In this document: in pieces, positions 53,067 through 62,412 of the stretch | Layout of the letters: the number at the start of each line of letters is the position of its first letter | Position numbering within the stretch: position 1 is the first letter of the stretch | Source of the DNA: Roseburia hominis A2-183 | GTDB taxonomy: Bacteria; Bacillota; Clostridia; Lachnospirales; Lachnospiraceae | DNA: 64,000 nt | Direction: 5' to 3' | NCBI RefSeq assembly: GCF_000225345.1 | Contig: NC_015977.1 | Span: 2,153,501-2,217,500, forward strand | Program-made: the position numbers and the translations under genes | The notes under the pieces: model-generated | The model's database searches: none | What the model was told of the DNA's origin: nothing | The model's input: only the letters and a program-made list of their open reading frames with translations

Positions 53067-54434
53067 ATGAAACGAATCGATTTTGAACATGGAACCATCA
53101 CCGGAAATATTTTAGGAGCCGCCCTTCCCATGCTGGTCGCACAGCTCTTAAGCCTGCTCTACAATATTGTAGACCGGATCTATATTGCCCGCATCCCGGA
53201 TGTCGGCACCACAGCGCTCGGCGCCGTCGGACTCTGTTTTCCAATCATTGTCATCATCACCGCCTTCAGCAATCTTTTCGGCAGCGGCGGCGCCCCGCTT
53301 TTCTCAATCAGCCGCGGCGGCGGAGATACCAAAAAAGCCGGTCAGATCATGAATACCTCATTTACCATGCTGTGCGCCGGCGCTCTGGTGCTGATGGCAG
53401 CCGGCCTGCTGTTTGCAGCGCCAATTCTTAAGCTGTTCGGCGCCTCGGATGCCGCCCTGCCATACGCCTATCCTTACCTGATGATCTATCTGCTCGGCAC
53501 GCTGCCGTCCATGATTGCCACCGGTATGAACCCCTTTATCAACGCGCAGGGGTACTCCGTCGCCGGCATGCTCTCGGTTGCCATCGGTGCCGTGACCAAT
53601 TTTCTCTTAGATCCGCTTTTTATTTTTGTCTTTCATCTGGGAATCACCGGTGCCGCACTTGCCACCGTTCTCTCCCAGACGCTGTCCGCGCTCTATGTGA
53701 TCCGCTTTCTACACCGGCGCGCGGAATATAAGGTGCGGCTGCTGCGCCCGGCTGAGTGGAAATCCAGTCTGGTCGAAGCAAAAAACATTATAAGCCTCGG
53801 CACCGCCGGATTTATCATGCAGCTCACGAACAGTCTGGTATCCATTTTCTGCAACAATGTCCTCGGTGCAACCGGCGGCGATGTCTACATCTCCGTCATG
53901 ACCATCATCTCAAGCGTCCGGCAGATGGTGGAAACACCGATCTACGCGATCAATGAGGGAACCTCGCCGATCTTAAGTTACAATTACGGTGCAAGACGGC
54001 CGGACCGCGTGCGAAAAGCGATCCTGACCCTCGCCCTCCTGATTCTGCTCTATACCGCCGTCATGTGGAGCAGCATCATCCTTGCCCCGCGGGCGCTGAT
54101 CGGCATTTTCAGTTCGGATGCCGCACTGGTTGCTGACGCCATTCCCTCATTAAAGCTTTACTTTGCCGCATTTATTTTCATGGATCTGCAGTACATCGGA
54201 CAGACCGTCTTCAAATCCCTGAATAAGAAAAAGCACGCCATCTTTTTCTCCCTGCTGCGCAAAGTGTTCATCGTCGTGCCGCTGACCTATCTTCTTCCTT
54301 ATGCTTTCGGCATGGGAACAGACGGTGTCTTTGCCGCAGAACCGGTATCAAACGTCATCGGTGGAAGTCTATGCTTTATAACAATGTTGTCTACAGTGCT
54401 GCCGGAATTAAAGCGGATGGAAAAAGAAGCGTAA
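53067..54434 (+). CDS. MATE family efflux transporter
   Basis: 455 residues from ATG 53067 (AGGAAG upstream), with about 12 membrane helices. It starts MKRIDFEHGTITGNILGAAL and has PMLVAQLLSLLYNIVDRIYI (MATE Na+/H+ antiporter signature region), GAVGLCFPIIVII, GSGGAPLFSISRGGGD and TPIYAINEGTSPILSYNYGA (second MatE repeat). It is of the MepA/NorM-like group that exports cationic drugs or other solutes. It stands alone on the plus strand and converges with the ABC-F gene. Confidence 0.92.
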   Translation: MKRIDFEHGTITGNILGAALPMLVAQLLSLLYNIVDRIYIARIPDVGTTALGAVGLCFPIIVIITAFSNLFGSGGAPLFSISRGGGDTKKAGQIMNTSFTMLCAGALVLMAAGLLFAAPILKLFGASDAALPYAYPYLMIYLLGTLPSMIATGMNPFINAQGYSVAGMLSVAIGAVTNFLLDPLFIFVFHLGITGAALATVLSQTLSALYVIRFLHRRAEYKVRLLRPAEWKSSLVEAKNIISLGTAGFIMQLTNSLVSIFCNNVLGATGGDVYISVMTIISSVRQMVETPIYAINEGTSPILSYNYGARRPDRVRKAILTLALLILLYTAVMWSSIILAPRALIGIFSSDAALVADAIPSLKLYFAAFIFMDLQYIGQTVFKSLNKKKHAIFFSLLRKVFIVVPLTYLLPYAFGMGTDGVFAAEPVSNVIGGSLCFITMLSTVLPELKRMEKEA

Positions 54435-54482
54435 CCCGTTTCTCCCTGCTGTCTTTGTATTCAGACACACTGCATTCATCTC

Positions 54483-56591
54483 CTATGTTTCTTCGTACTC
54501 CGCCAGTTCTGTCTCCGTCTCAAGCATCCGCTCCAGCAGACTGTCCTGGTTGGCTTCCTCCGCATCCACAGCGCTCTGCAGTTCCATCAGCTTCGGATAA
54601 TCACTCGCAAGCGCCGGATCTAACATCTGCATCTGAAGCTCCGCCAGCTTCTCCTCGCTCTCCGCAAGCATCCGCTCATACTTTTCCTTCTGGCGCTGCA
54701 GCCGGGAGCGCACCTTGCCCGGATTGTAATAGGTCTTCTTGTCAAAAACATCCGAGAGCGTCGGAACACTGCCGGTATCCGCCGCCCCTCTCACATGGGC
54801 TCCCTGTCCTGCGGCACTTCCCATGTTCCGTCCTGCGGCATTTCCCGCTTCCGCTGCCACGCCGCCTGTTCCTTTGCTGCCCGCGTTCCGTTCTGCGGTG
54901 CCTCCCGCGTTCCGCCCTGCGGCGCTTCCCGCATTCGCTGCCACGCCGCCTGCACACTTCTGCTTCTCTGCGAGGTATTCCTCATAATTCATCGCATACT
55001 GCCTCACGGCGTCCCCGGAAAATTCCAGAATGCCCGTGGTGATCCTGCTGATAAAATAGCGGTCGTGCGACACGAACAGCACCGTCCCCTCGTACTCGCG
55101 CAGCATCTGCTCTAACGCTTCTTTTCCGATGATGTCCATATGGTTCGTCGGCTCATCCATGATCAGAAGATTCGGTCTGGTCTGAAGCATTTTGCACAGT
55201 GCGAGACGCACCTTCTCCCCACCGGAGAGCTGCCCCATTTTTTTCTCCACATCCTCCCCGGAAAATAAAAAGCCGCCGAGCGCGCTGCGCACCTCCTCGC
55301 GCAGGTACCCCGGATACGCTGCCCAGAAATTCTCAAGCACGGTCTGCTGGGGCGGTGCCTGCTCCATCACCGCTTTCTGCTGGTCAAAATACCCCCACTC
55401 CACGTTCTGCCCGAATTTGAAGCTGCCGCCAAGTGCCGGCAGTTCTCCGATCAGTGTCTTTAATAATGTAGATTTTCCCTTGCCATTCTCCCCGATGATC
55501 GCCAGACGCTCCTTTTTCTGCAGCAAAAAGGACACCTCTGCCAGCGGTGCATCATAGCCGATGGAGAGGTCTTTTGCCTGAATCACATTGGTGTAGCTCT
55601 CGATACGCGGCGTATACCGCCCGTGAAATGCGCGCGTATCAAAGCGTCTCGGCTTCTCAATCTTCACCATGTGCTCGATCGCCATGCGTTTTGAGCGCGT
55701 CGCCGCCACCTTGGTCGGTGTGTTCTTCCACTTTTCAATCCAGTCCGTCAGCCGTTTGATCTCTTTCTGCTGTTCCTCGTAATCCTTCTCCTGCTTGATG
55801 AGATCCTCCTGCTTGCGCTGCATGAAATACGTGTAGTTTCCCGGATAGCGCTTCATCTCGTGATACTCGATCTCATAGGTCACATCCGCCACCTTGTCCA
55901 GAAACATCCGGTCATGCGACACGATCACGACCGCTTTGTCATAGCCTTTCAGATAATTTTCCAGCCACTCGATTGTCGGCAGATCCAGATGGTTCGTCGG
56001 CTCGTCGAGCAGCATGATATCCGGGCGCGTCAGAAGCAGCTTTATAAACGCCACTTTCGTCTGCTGCCCTCCGGAAAAACTGCCGATCGGACGCCGCAGA
56101 TCCTCCAGTGCAAATCCAAACCGCTGGAACATCGTCTCCATATCCCTGCGCCAGGAATATCCCCGCATCGCCTCCATCTGCTTCTGCAATCTGTCATACT
56201 CGCGCAGGAGCGCCCCATCCGGCGCAGTCTCCTTTGTCTCTGCCGCCGTCTTCATCTGCTCCTCCAGCTCTTTCATGCGCTCCTCACAGGCAAACACCGG
56301 TACAAAAACTTTTTTTAATTCGTCCTCCACGGTCACCTCCGCGTCCACAAAGTTGACCTGCCGCAGGAAACCGATCTCCTGGCCTCCCGCCATCGTGATG
56401 CCGCACTCCTCGTCACTGTCTAAGTTGCTCATCTCTATATCCCCGGCAATCAGCTTTAGCAGGGTCGTCTTTCCACAGCCGTTGCGCCCCACAACCGCAA
56501 TTTTTTCCCTGTCGTGTACCTTAAAATTGACGTCCCGCAGAATCACGTCCCCGCCGAACTGGACGCGTGCGTGTCTGATCTGATACCTCAT
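54483..56591 (-). CDS. ABC-F family ATP-binding protein with an Ala/Gly-rich insert
   Basis: 702 residues, two ABC domains and no membrane segment. First domain: VVGRNGCGKTTLLKLI (Walker A), SFSGGQQTKVAF (signature), IMLLDEPTNHLDLPTIEW; P-site tRNA-interaction linker rich in Lys/Gln/Glu near 235-310; second domain: IGENGKGKSTLLKTLIGEL, LSGGEKVRLALCK, LLIMDEPTNHMDIIG. Residues about 546-608 are a repetitive Ala/Gly/Asn-rich stretch, and a C-terminal coiled coil follows (VRSRLQRQKEKYERMLAESE). ABC-F proteins act on the ribosome, some giving antibiotic resistance. The leader ORF with hairpin upstream favours regulation by translation stress. Confidence 0.93.
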   Translation of the reverse strand: MRYQIRHARVQFGGDVILRDVNFKVHDREKIAVVGRNGCGKTTLLKLIAGDIEMSNLDSDEECGITMAGGQEIGFLRQVNFVDAEVTVEDELKKVFVPVFACEERMKELEEQMKTAAETKETAPDGALLREYDRLQKQMEAMRGYSWRRDMETMFQRFGFALEDLRRPIGSFSGGQQTKVAFIKLLLTRPDIMLLDEPTNHLDLPTIEWLENYLKGYDKAVVIVSHDRMFLDKVADVTYEIEYHEMKRYPGNYTYFMQRKQEDLIKQEKDYEEQQKEIKRLTDWIEKWKNTPTKVAATRSKRMAIEHMVKIEKPRRFDTRAFHGRYTPRIESYTNVIQAKDLSIGYDAPLAEVSFLLQKKERLAIIGENGKGKSTLLKTLIGELPALGGSFKFGQNVEWGYFDQQKAVMEQAPPQQTVLENFWAAYPGYLREEVRSALGGFLFSGEDVEKKMGQLSGGEKVRLALCKMLQTRPNLLIMDEPTNHMDIIGKEALEQMLREYEGTVLFVSHDRYFISRITTGILEFSGDAVRQYAMNYEEYLAEKQKCAGGVAANAGSAAGRNAGGTAERNAGSKGTGGVAAEAGNAAGRNMGSAAGQGAHVRGAADTGSVPTLSDVFDKKTYYNPGKVRSRLQRQKEKYERMLAESEEKLAELQMQMLDPALASDYPKLMELQSAVDAEEANQDSLLERMLETETELAEYEET
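54767..54956. repeat. Imperfect repeats coding an Ala/Gly-rich insert in the ABC-F gene
   Basis: The plus strand repeats GCGTTCCG(Y)YCTGCGGYG and CACGCCGCC-type words several times with irregular spacing. They encode (A/G)-N-A-G-G-T/S-A-(A/E)-RN-like residues 546-608. Probably generated by slippage. Confidence 0.6.
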
Positions 56592-56615
56592 AATTAAAAC
56601 CCACTTCTTTCTATA

Positions 56616-56672
56616 TTATAGTGCAAAAGCCACGGCTGTCTGCCGCGGCCTCTCTTTTCCATGGAACTTCAT
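56616..56672 (-). CDS. Leader peptide ORF of the ABC-F gene (18 residues)
   Basis: ATG 56672 opens an 18-codon frame (MKFHGKERPRQTAVAFAL) ending 24 bp before the ABC-F ATG. A hairpin with a T-run lies within the ORF. A GAGA-like weak SD precedes the ATG. Leader ORFs of this kind occur upstream of ribosome-protecting ABC-F genes, where ribosome stalling opens the downstream gene; this is inference from position. Confidence 0.45.
   Translation of the reverse strand: MKFHGKERPRQTAVAFAL
56625..56649 (-). terminator. Attenuator-like hairpin within the ABC-F leader
   Basis: On the minus strand GCCGCGG and CCGTGGC form a 7-bp stem (one G-T) with a 7-nt loop, followed by four T (56625-56628). Weak alone, but well placed to be an attenuator together with the leader ORF. 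Confidence 0.45.
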
Positions 56673-56709
56673 ATCTCTGCCGATAAACTCCTGTTTTGAA
56701 CTCTTTTGG

Positions 56710-56738
56710 ATTATACCGAATCCCTTCTGTACTGTCAA
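56710..56738 (-). promoter_or_regulatory. Consensus promoter of the ABC-F gene
   Basis: Perfect TTGACA (56733-56738), 17-bp spacer and perfect TATAAT (56710-56715) on the minus strand. Transcription start near 56703 leaves a leader of about 110 nt. Confidence 0.85.
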
Positions 56739-56815
56739 CGCCTCCCGCCGCAGGTTCCCCCTCTTTTCCTCTCCCATTTCTATACAGAATTTGCTAAAAT
56801 TTTAACAATTTTTTA

Positions 56816-56843
56816 TTGATTTTATGAGTTAACTATGTATAAT
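56816..56843 (+). promoter_or_regulatory. Promoter of pckA
   Basis: TTGATT (56816-56821), 16-bp spacer, TATAAT (56838-56843) with an AT-rich upstream stretch. The leader of about 100 nt shows no obvious attenuator. Confidence 0.65.
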
Positions 56844-56950
56844 TATGGTAGGGGAAGTTGGCAAATTCCAGCATCCCGGAAAAGATATCGTAAAGCCTGC
56901 TATCCGCAGGTGTTTACCATATAAATATGAAAGGAAAGAGGTTTAATAAG

Positions 56951-58555
56951 ATGGCAACAATCGATTTAAGCAAGTACGGTATTACCGGAACCACAGAAGT
57001 TGTGTACAATCCTTCTTATGAGATGTTATTTGAAGAGGAGACCAAACCGGAGCTGAAAGGCTACGAAAAAGGACAGGTCAGCGAGCTGGGTGCAGTGAAC
57101 GTTATGACCGGTATCTATACAGGTCGTTCTCCAAAAGACAAATTCATCGTTGTAGATGAAAACTCCAAGGACACTGTATGGTGGACCTCCGATGAGTATA
57201 AGAATGATAACCACCCGGCTACCCAGGAAGCCTGGAATGCAGTAAAGGACATCGCTATCAAAGAGCTCTCCAACAAGAGACTTTTCGTAGTTGATGCATT
57301 CTGCGGTGCAAACAAAGATACCCGTATGGCTATCCGTTTCATCGTTGAGGTAGCTTGGCAGGCACACTTTGTAACCAACATGTTCATCAAGCCAACCGCT
57401 GAGGAGCTTGAGAACTTTGAGCCGGATTTCGTTGTATACAACGCTTCCAAGGCAAAAGTTGAGAACTACAAAGAGTTAGGTCTGAATTCCGAGACTGCTG
57501 TTATGTTCAACATCACAAGCAAAGAGCAGGTTATCGTTAATACCTGGTACGGCGGAGAGATGAAGAAAGGTATGTTCTCCATGATGAACTACTTCCTTCC
57601 GCTCAAGGGTATGGCTTCCATGCACTGCTCTGCAAACACAGACTTAAACGGCGAGAATACCGCTATCTTCTTCGGTCTTTCCGGTACAGGTAAGACAACA
57701 CTTTCCACAGACCCGAAGCGTCTTCTGATCGGTGATGACGAGCACGGCTGGGATGACAACGGTGTATTCAACTTCGAGGGTGGATGCTATGCTAAGGTTA
57801 TCAACCTTGACAAGGATTCCGAGCCGGATATCTACAATGCAATCAAACGTAACGCACTTCTTGAGAACGTTACTCTGGATGCAAACGGCAAGATCGATTT
57901 CGCAGACAAGAGCGTAACCGAGAACACCCGTGTATCTTACCCGATCGATCACATTCAGAACATTGTTCGCCCGATCTCTTCTGCACCGGCAGCAAAGAAC
58001 GTTATCTTCCTGTCCGCAGATGCATTCGGCGTACTTCCGCCAGTATCTATCCTGACACCGGAGCAGACACAGTACTACTTCCTGTCTGGATTCACAGCAA
58101 AGCTTGCTGGTACAGAGCGCGGTATCACTGAGCCGACTCCTACTTTCTCCGCTTGCTTCGGACAGGCATTCCTTGAGCTGCATCCGACCAAGTACGCTGA
58201 GGAGCTTGTTAAGAAGATGGAGAAGAGCGGTGCTAAGGCATATCTTGTTAACACAGGATGGAACGGCACAGGCAAGCGTATCTCCATTAAGGATACCCGT
58301 GGTATCATCGATGCCATCTTAAACGGCGCCATCAAGACTGCTCCGACCAAGACGATTCCATACTTCAACTTCGAGGTTCCGACAGAGCTTCCGGGTGTTG
58401 ATTCTGGAATCCTTGATCCGCGTGATACCTACGCAAATGCTTCCGATTGGGAGACAAAGGCTAAGGATCTGGCTGCAAGATTCGTTAAGAACTTCGCAAA
58501 ATACGAAGGCAACGATGCTGGTAAGGCACTTGTATCTGCTGGTCCGCAGGCATAA
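56951..58555 (+). CDS. pckA: Phosphoenolpyruvate carboxykinase (ATP)
   Basis: 534 residues from [20 protein letters not shown] (ATG 56951, AAAGAGG upstream; an earlier in-frame start is unlikely). [18 protein letters not shown] segment ([14 protein letters not shown]), [20 protein letters not shown], the kinase P-loop [13 protein letters not shown] and the metal/nucleotide motif ...LIGDDEHGW and [11 protein letters not shown] are standard. It interconverts oxaloacetate and PEP; in these anaerobes it usually works anaplerotically, fixing CO2 with ATP gain. Codons differ from neighbours (more A/T-ending), as in strongly expressed genes. Confidence 0.97.
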   Translation: MATIDLSKYGITGTTEVVYNPSYEMLFEEETKPELKGYEKGQVSELGAVNVMTGIYTGRSPKDKFIVVDENSKDTVWWTSDEYKNDNHPATQEAWNAVKDIAIKELSNKRLFVVDAFCGANKDTRMAIRFIVEVAWQAHFVTNMFIKPTAEELENFEPDFVVYNASKAKVENYKELGLNSETAVMFNITSKEQVIVNTWYGGEMKKGMFSMMNYFLPLKGMASMHCSANTDLNGENTAIFFGLSGTGKTTLSTDPKRLLIGDDEHGWDDNGVFNFEGGCYAKVINLDKDSEPDIYNAIKRNALLENVTLDANGKIDFADKSVTENTRVSYPIDHIQNIVRPISSAPAAKNVIFLSADAFGVLPPVSILTPEQTQYYFLSGFTAKLAGTERGITEPTPTFSACFGQAFLELHPTKYAEELVKKMEKSGAKAYLVNTGWNGTGKRISIKDTRGIIDAILNGAIKTAPTKTIPYFNFEVPTELPGVDSGILDPRDTYANASDWETKAKDLAARFVKNFAKYEGNDAGKALVSAGPQA

Positions 58556-58590
58556 TTGCTGCGAACAATCCGCCTAAGAATCATAAAAGA

Positions 58591-58625
58591 AGGGACTGCC
58601 GCATAAAGCGGTCAGTCCCTTTTTA
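58591..58625 (+). terminator. Terminator of pckA
   Basis: AGGGACTGCCGC and GCGGTCAGTCCCT pair around ATAAA with one bulge, followed by five T. Confidence 0.9.
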
Positions 58626-58629
58626 CGTG

Positions 58630-59147
58630 GTAAGTACTATAATGGAAAACAGATCATGCCCTTCGATTTCAGATGGAAATGTAGCTGGAACATTCGTTGA
58701 AAAAAATGCGTACATTTCTTCCTGTCGGATTTTTGCATCGGATTCCGTGTCTCTTCCACGTTTTGACAATCCACGGAATGTGTCCGACAAACCGCAGACA
58801 ATGAACGGATTCCCTAGCGTCCCTAGCGGCACTGCTTCACAGACAATATAAAACCGCGCGAACCGAACTCGTCGTCATCAGCTATTCAAAACAGGGCAGA
58901 TGACGACTCAGACAGCGGCTTCGCGCGGTTATGTTCTATTCAGCAGTGCCGCAAGGGACACACGAGAATCCTAAAATTGTCTGCGGGTTGCGGACACACC
59001 CGTGGAGTGCTCAAAACTTGGAAAAACATGGATCATCACGGATGCAAAAACCGACGGGGTAGAAATGCCGCATTTTTTGATCCGAATTTCCAGATGCATT
59101 CCATCTGAAATCGAAGGATATGATCTTCTCTTTATAATATTACTTAT
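58630..59147. repeat. Long-hairpin intergenic element, copy 3 (518 bp)
   Basis: Same orientation as copy 1. Left core CGTGTCTCTTCCACGTTTTG (58746-58765), right core with GGAGTGCTCAAAACTTGGAA (59004-59023). Central stem near 58818-58836 pairs with 58942-58960. The apex holds an extra hairpin absent from copy 1: CCGCGCGAA (58854) with TTCGCGCGG (58920) and GTCGTCATC (58871) with GATGACGAC (58899). It occupies the gap between the pckA terminator and the terminator of the converging chemoreceptor gene. No convincing ORF. Confidence 0.85.
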
Positions 59148-59153
59148 CAAGTC

Positions 59154-59186
59154 AAAAAGGGGCTGCCCCATAAGCGGGCAGCCCCT
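59154..59186 (-). terminator. Terminator of the chemoreceptor gene
   Basis: AGGGGCTGCCC (59158-59168) pairs with GGGCAGCCCCT (59176-59186); on the minus strand five T follow. Five bases past the stop codon. Confidence 0.9.
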
Positions 59187-59190
59187 CGTT

Positions 59191-60894
59191 TTACTGCATC
59201 TTAAAGTAATCAATACTGCTGACCAGCTCATCTGCGATCTCGCGGAGCTGCTCTGCACTGACATACACCTGCTTGAAGGTATCCACTACCTCTTCCGTCT
59301 CATCGTACGTCTTCTTTGTGCTGTCCACATTGCCCTGCGCGATCTCTGAGAGTTCGCTCACTGCCTGCAGCACTTCATTTCTGGAGCTTTCAAGGTGTCC
59401 TGTGCTCTCCTTGATCTGACGGATACTCTGCATGGAGCTGCCGATCTGCGCGATTACCTCTTCCACTACCTTCTGCGTATCCTGCATGCTCGCACTCTGG
59501 TTCATAATGATCTCCTGCATCTGCTGCATAATCTCAACCGCCTTTGCAGAATCCTCGCTGAGTGTCTTCGCAGTCTCCTCAATCTCCTTGCTCGACTCAT
59601 TCGACTGCTCGGAGAGCTTCTTGATCTGGTCTGCCACAACACCGAATCCTCTGCCGCTCTCTCCGGCTCTCGCCGCCTCGATCGAAGCGTTCAGGCTGAG
59701 AAGGTTCGTCTCCTCCGCAATCGACGTGATAAACGCGGTTGCCTCATGGATCTTCTGTACCGAATCGTTGGTCCGGTTCGTCTGCTCCTGCACTTCACCG
59801 ATAATGCGTTCCACCTCGATATTGATGTTCCGCAGATTGTTGAGCGTCTCTGCCGCCTTCTCACTGGACTGCTGCATGGAAGCTGCATTGTCATCCAACA
59901 GTTCCACCTCTGCCGACGTCTCGGTAATATTCTCACCCATAATACGCATATGTTCCGATGTATTCTGGGAATTCTGTGCCTGTTCAGTGGAATTCTCCAC
60001 AATCTGGTTGACTGCCATGCGCACATGATCCATGGTTCCGTTTGTCTGGTCTGCCGCTGTACCGAGCAGTTCGGACGCATCGAGCAGGCGTTTGGCATTT
60101 TGTGAAATCTCCTGGATAGTTGCCTTCATGGCATCCCGCAGCGTGATCGTCACGCGGGACAGATCACCGATCTCGTCGTGTCTCCCGAGCAGCTTGTCTT
60201 CTACCCAGACATTCAGATCGCCGTCCGCCACTTTTCCTACCACCTCAATACTGCTGCGGATATTGCGGCTCATTGAGGTTGCAAGCTTCATGCCGATCGC
60301 AATGCATAGGATCATCACCGCACACACCGCCATGCTGATTGTTCCCAGAATCTTGTTGATCACGGCATCCTTTTCCTGCTTGTCCGTTCCCACAAAAATC
60401 ATACCGATAATCTCATCGGTCGATCCGTTCTGATATACCGGTATAAAATATCCATAGTTCAAAGTGCCCTCGATCGACACCGCATGGCTGAAATAGGATT
60501 CGCCGCCCTGTAGTACCTTTTCTACAATCCGGTCACCGGCTTTGGAATTTAAGATGCGGTTCCCTCCTGCATCGACCGCCGATGTCATAATGCGGGTATC
60601 TCCGTAGAAAAATGTGACGTCCATTCCGGTATTGCCTTTGATACGGTCTACCAGACTCTCGGACTTTGAAATATTATAACTGCCCTTCCAGATATCTCCA
60701 TTGCTGGTCTGGAGATAATCTCCCGTATTCTGATCGTAGGCTGCGAGCGTGGCTGCCGCCGTTCCCCGAAGTGCTTCCTCAATCTCCTCCAGCATGGCGC
60801 TCCGTACCATTGTGGTTGTCAAAAACATGGAAATCAACCCCAATATAATAACCGGTGCAATTGTAATCCCCAGAATCTTTTTCTTAATGTTCAT
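59191..60894 (-). CDS. Methyl-accepting chemotaxis protein
   Basis: 567 residues from [20 protein letters not shown] (ATG 60894, GGAG 6 nt upstream). Transmembrane 1 (about 7-30), a single Cache-type periplasmic-side sensor domain ([39 protein letters not shown]), transmembrane 2 near 188-210 ([17 protein letters not shown]), HAMP, then the signalling coiled coil with the hairpin tip [20 protein letters not shown] and [18 protein letters not shown]. It controls CheA activity in response to a ligand. The upstream BMP lipoprotein may deliver that ligand. It implies motility or type IV-pilus taxis. Confidence 0.94.
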   Translation of the reverse strand: MNIKKKILGITIAPVIILGLISMFLTTTMVRSAMLEEIEEALRGTAAATLAAYDQNTGDYLQTSNGDIWKGSYNISKSESLVDRIKGNTGMDVTFFYGDTRIMTSAVDAGGNRILNSKAGDRIVEKVLQGGESYFSHAVSIEGTLNYGYFIPVYQNGSTDEIIGMIFVGTDKQEKDAVINKILGTISMAVCAVMILCIAIGMKLATSMSRNIRSSIEVVGKVADGDLNVWVEDKLLGRHDEIGDLSRVTITLRDAMKATIQEISQNAKRLLDASELLGTAADQTNGTMDHVRMAVNQIVENSTEQAQNSQNTSEHMRIMGENITETSAEVELLDDNAASMQQSSEKAAETLNNLRNINIEVERIIGEVQEQTNRTNDSVQKIHEATAFITSIAEETNLLSLNASIEAARAGESGRGFGVVADQIKKLSEQSNESSKEIEETAKTLSEDSAKAVEIMQQMQEIIMNQSASMQDTQKVVEEVIAQIGSSMQSIRQIKESTGHLESSRNEVLQAVSELSEIAQGNVDSTKKTYDETEEVVDTFKQVYVSAEQLREIADELVSSIDYFKMQ

Positions 60895-60948
60895 ACTAAT
60901 CTCCATTTCGTCTGTGCATCTGCATGTCGCTTTTCGTCCGGCTGCTCC

Positions 60949-62148
60949 TTAATCCACAACATTCACCGTCTTAAAATACCAGTTGATGCCGCCGGTGATT
61001 GTCGCATCGTCGAGCGTCTTGCCCGCTTCACCGACCGTCTCTCCGGTATTTGTCTCGATCACACCGTCAAATACACCGTTCTGTCCCGAAAGGATCTGTT
61101 CCTTCGCCTCGTCTACCTTCTCCTGTGTGCCCTCCGCACAGAAATCCGCCAGATTGGTAAGAGCGACCAGATTCTCGTTCATGCCGCCGTAATAATTGCT
61201 TCCATCCCAGGTTCCGTCAATCAGGCTCTGCACTGCCGCGGTATAGTAGGCACTCCAGTTCCAGATAACGCTGCACAGGCAGGCCTCCGGCGCATTCTTG
61301 CTCATGTCGGAATTGTACCCGATGCTGTATACGCCACGCTCCTGGGCAAGTGTCTGCGGATACTCCGTATCACAGTGCTGGGCGATCACATCACAATCCA
61401 TATCCAGAAGTGTCTTTGCCGCATTCTCCTCCGCCTCCGGATCATACCAGCTGTTCGTCACCTTGACGTAAACCTTCGCGTCCGGATTGACCGAATAGAT
61501 ACCGAGCGCGAACGCATCGATTCCTCCCGTCACCTCTGAATTGCTGTTATCCATGGCAGCCACATAACCGATCTTGTTCGTCGTGGTATTCATTCCCGCC
61601 ACAATACCGCTTAAGTAGCGCGCCTGATAGATTCTGCCGAAATAGTTATTGAAATTCCTGCCGTTGCTCATATAACCGGTTCCATGGGAAAAATAAACAT
61701 CGGGATATTTCTCCGCCATCTCCGCTGTCGCCTCCATGTAACCCCAGCTGGTCGCAAAGATAATGTTGCATCCCTCGTCGATACACTCCTGAATCGCCTG
61801 CTTTGTCGCATCCTCATCGGAATCTGGGACATTGATTTTCCGCACAATCTGATCGTCGGAAAGTCCGAGGTTCTGCTGCATTCCCTGAATTCCCAGATCA
61901 TGCGTGTATGTGTATCCGCTTCCCTCTGCCGGGTCTGACAGATGAAGCACCCCGACCTTGATCTCGTCCTTCGGAATTCCCTCCGTCGCGGATGCTGCCG
62001 CAGCCGCCGACTCCGTCCCTGACGTCTGCTGCACGCTCTCCGCTCCGGCATTTGTAGCATAATCATCAATCTGCGTATCTGCACCGCAGCCGGCAAGCAG
62101 AAAACTTCCCATGGCTGCCGCAATCAGTCTGATCCATTTTTTTCTCAT
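60949..62148 (-). CDS. BMP-family substrate-binding lipoprotein
   Basis: 399 residues from MRKKWIRLIAAAMGSFLLAG (ATG 62148) with a lipobox LLAGCG (Cys near residue 22). After a Ser/Ala-rich linker comes the BMP (basic membrane protein/PnrA-like) domain: IKVGVLHLSDPAEGSGYTYTHDLG, IIFATSWGYMEATAEMAEKYP, FSHGTGYMSNGRNFNNYFG and YIYQARYLSGIVAG-like text. Relatives bind purine nucleosides or other small organics for ABC uptake. No permease or ATPase gene is nearby; only the chemoreceptor follows, 54 bp downstream. It is probably attached to the outer face of the membrane. Confidence 0.92.
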   Translation of the reverse strand: MRKKWIRLIAAAMGSFLLAGCGADTQIDDYATNAGAESVQQTSGTESAAAAASATEGIPKDEIKVGVLHLSDPAEGSGYTYTHDLGIQGMQQNLGLSDDQIVRKINVPDSDEDATKQAIQECIDEGCNIIFATSWGYMEATAEMAEKYPDVYFSHGTGYMSNGRNFNNYFGRIYQARYLSGIVAGMNTTTNKIGYVAAMDNSNSEVTGGIDAFALGIYSVNPDAKVYVKVTNSWYDPEAEENAAKTLLDMDCDVIAQHCDTEYPQTLAQERGVYSIGYNSDMSKNAPEACLCSVIWNWSAYYTAAVQSLIDGTWDGSNYYGGMNENLVALTNLADFCAEGTQEKVDEAKEQILSGQNGVFDGVIETNTGETVGEAGKTLDDATITGGINWYFKTVNVVD

Positions 62149-62203
62149 ATCCGGTACTCTCTTTCTGTATGCTATTATCTGCCAACTTTTTACATCTGCC
62201 TTT

Positions 62204-62232
62204 ATTATACACATTTTTTATTTTGTCATCAA
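62204..62232 (-). promoter_or_regulatory. Promoter of the BMP lipoprotein and chemoreceptor operon
   Basis: Minus strand TTGATG (62227-62232), 17-bp spacer, perfect TATAAT (62204-62209), 56 bp ahead of the start codon. Confidence 0.7.
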
Positions 62233-62279
62233 TAAATTTGTAAATTTTTGGAAATGTATCAGAATGTTTTCTCTGAAAC

Positions 62280-62336
62280 TTTCATAGGAAAGTTCCACTT
62301 TCACACATGAATGTATCACGGTATTTCCTATGAAAT
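62280..62336. repeat. Post-terminator palindromic repeat, copy 2
   Basis: TTTCATAGGAA (62280-62290) and TTCCTATGAAA (62325-62335) enclose a middle nearly identical to copy 1 at 3318 (about 3 differences in the 57-bp unit, by eye). On the minus strand it starts at the T-run of the ATPase terminator. Confidence 0.8.
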
Positions 62337-62392
62337 AAAAAAGCCTTCACAGTTCTGCCGCATTTTACTGCCAGTGGCAAATCTGTAAAGAC
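62337..62392 (-). terminator. Terminator of the P-type ATPase gene
   Basis: On the minus strand GTCTTTACAG and CTGTGAAGGC pair (with G-T) around a smaller inner stem (TGCC/GGCA), followed by six T that merge with the palindromic repeat. Confidence 0.7.
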
Positions 62393-62412
62393 TTTTCAAA
62401 ATACATATTCAG

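Noticed and set aside
58623..59349. Open frames inside and across long-hairpin element 3
   Set aside because: Same as for the other copies; one runs through two terminators.
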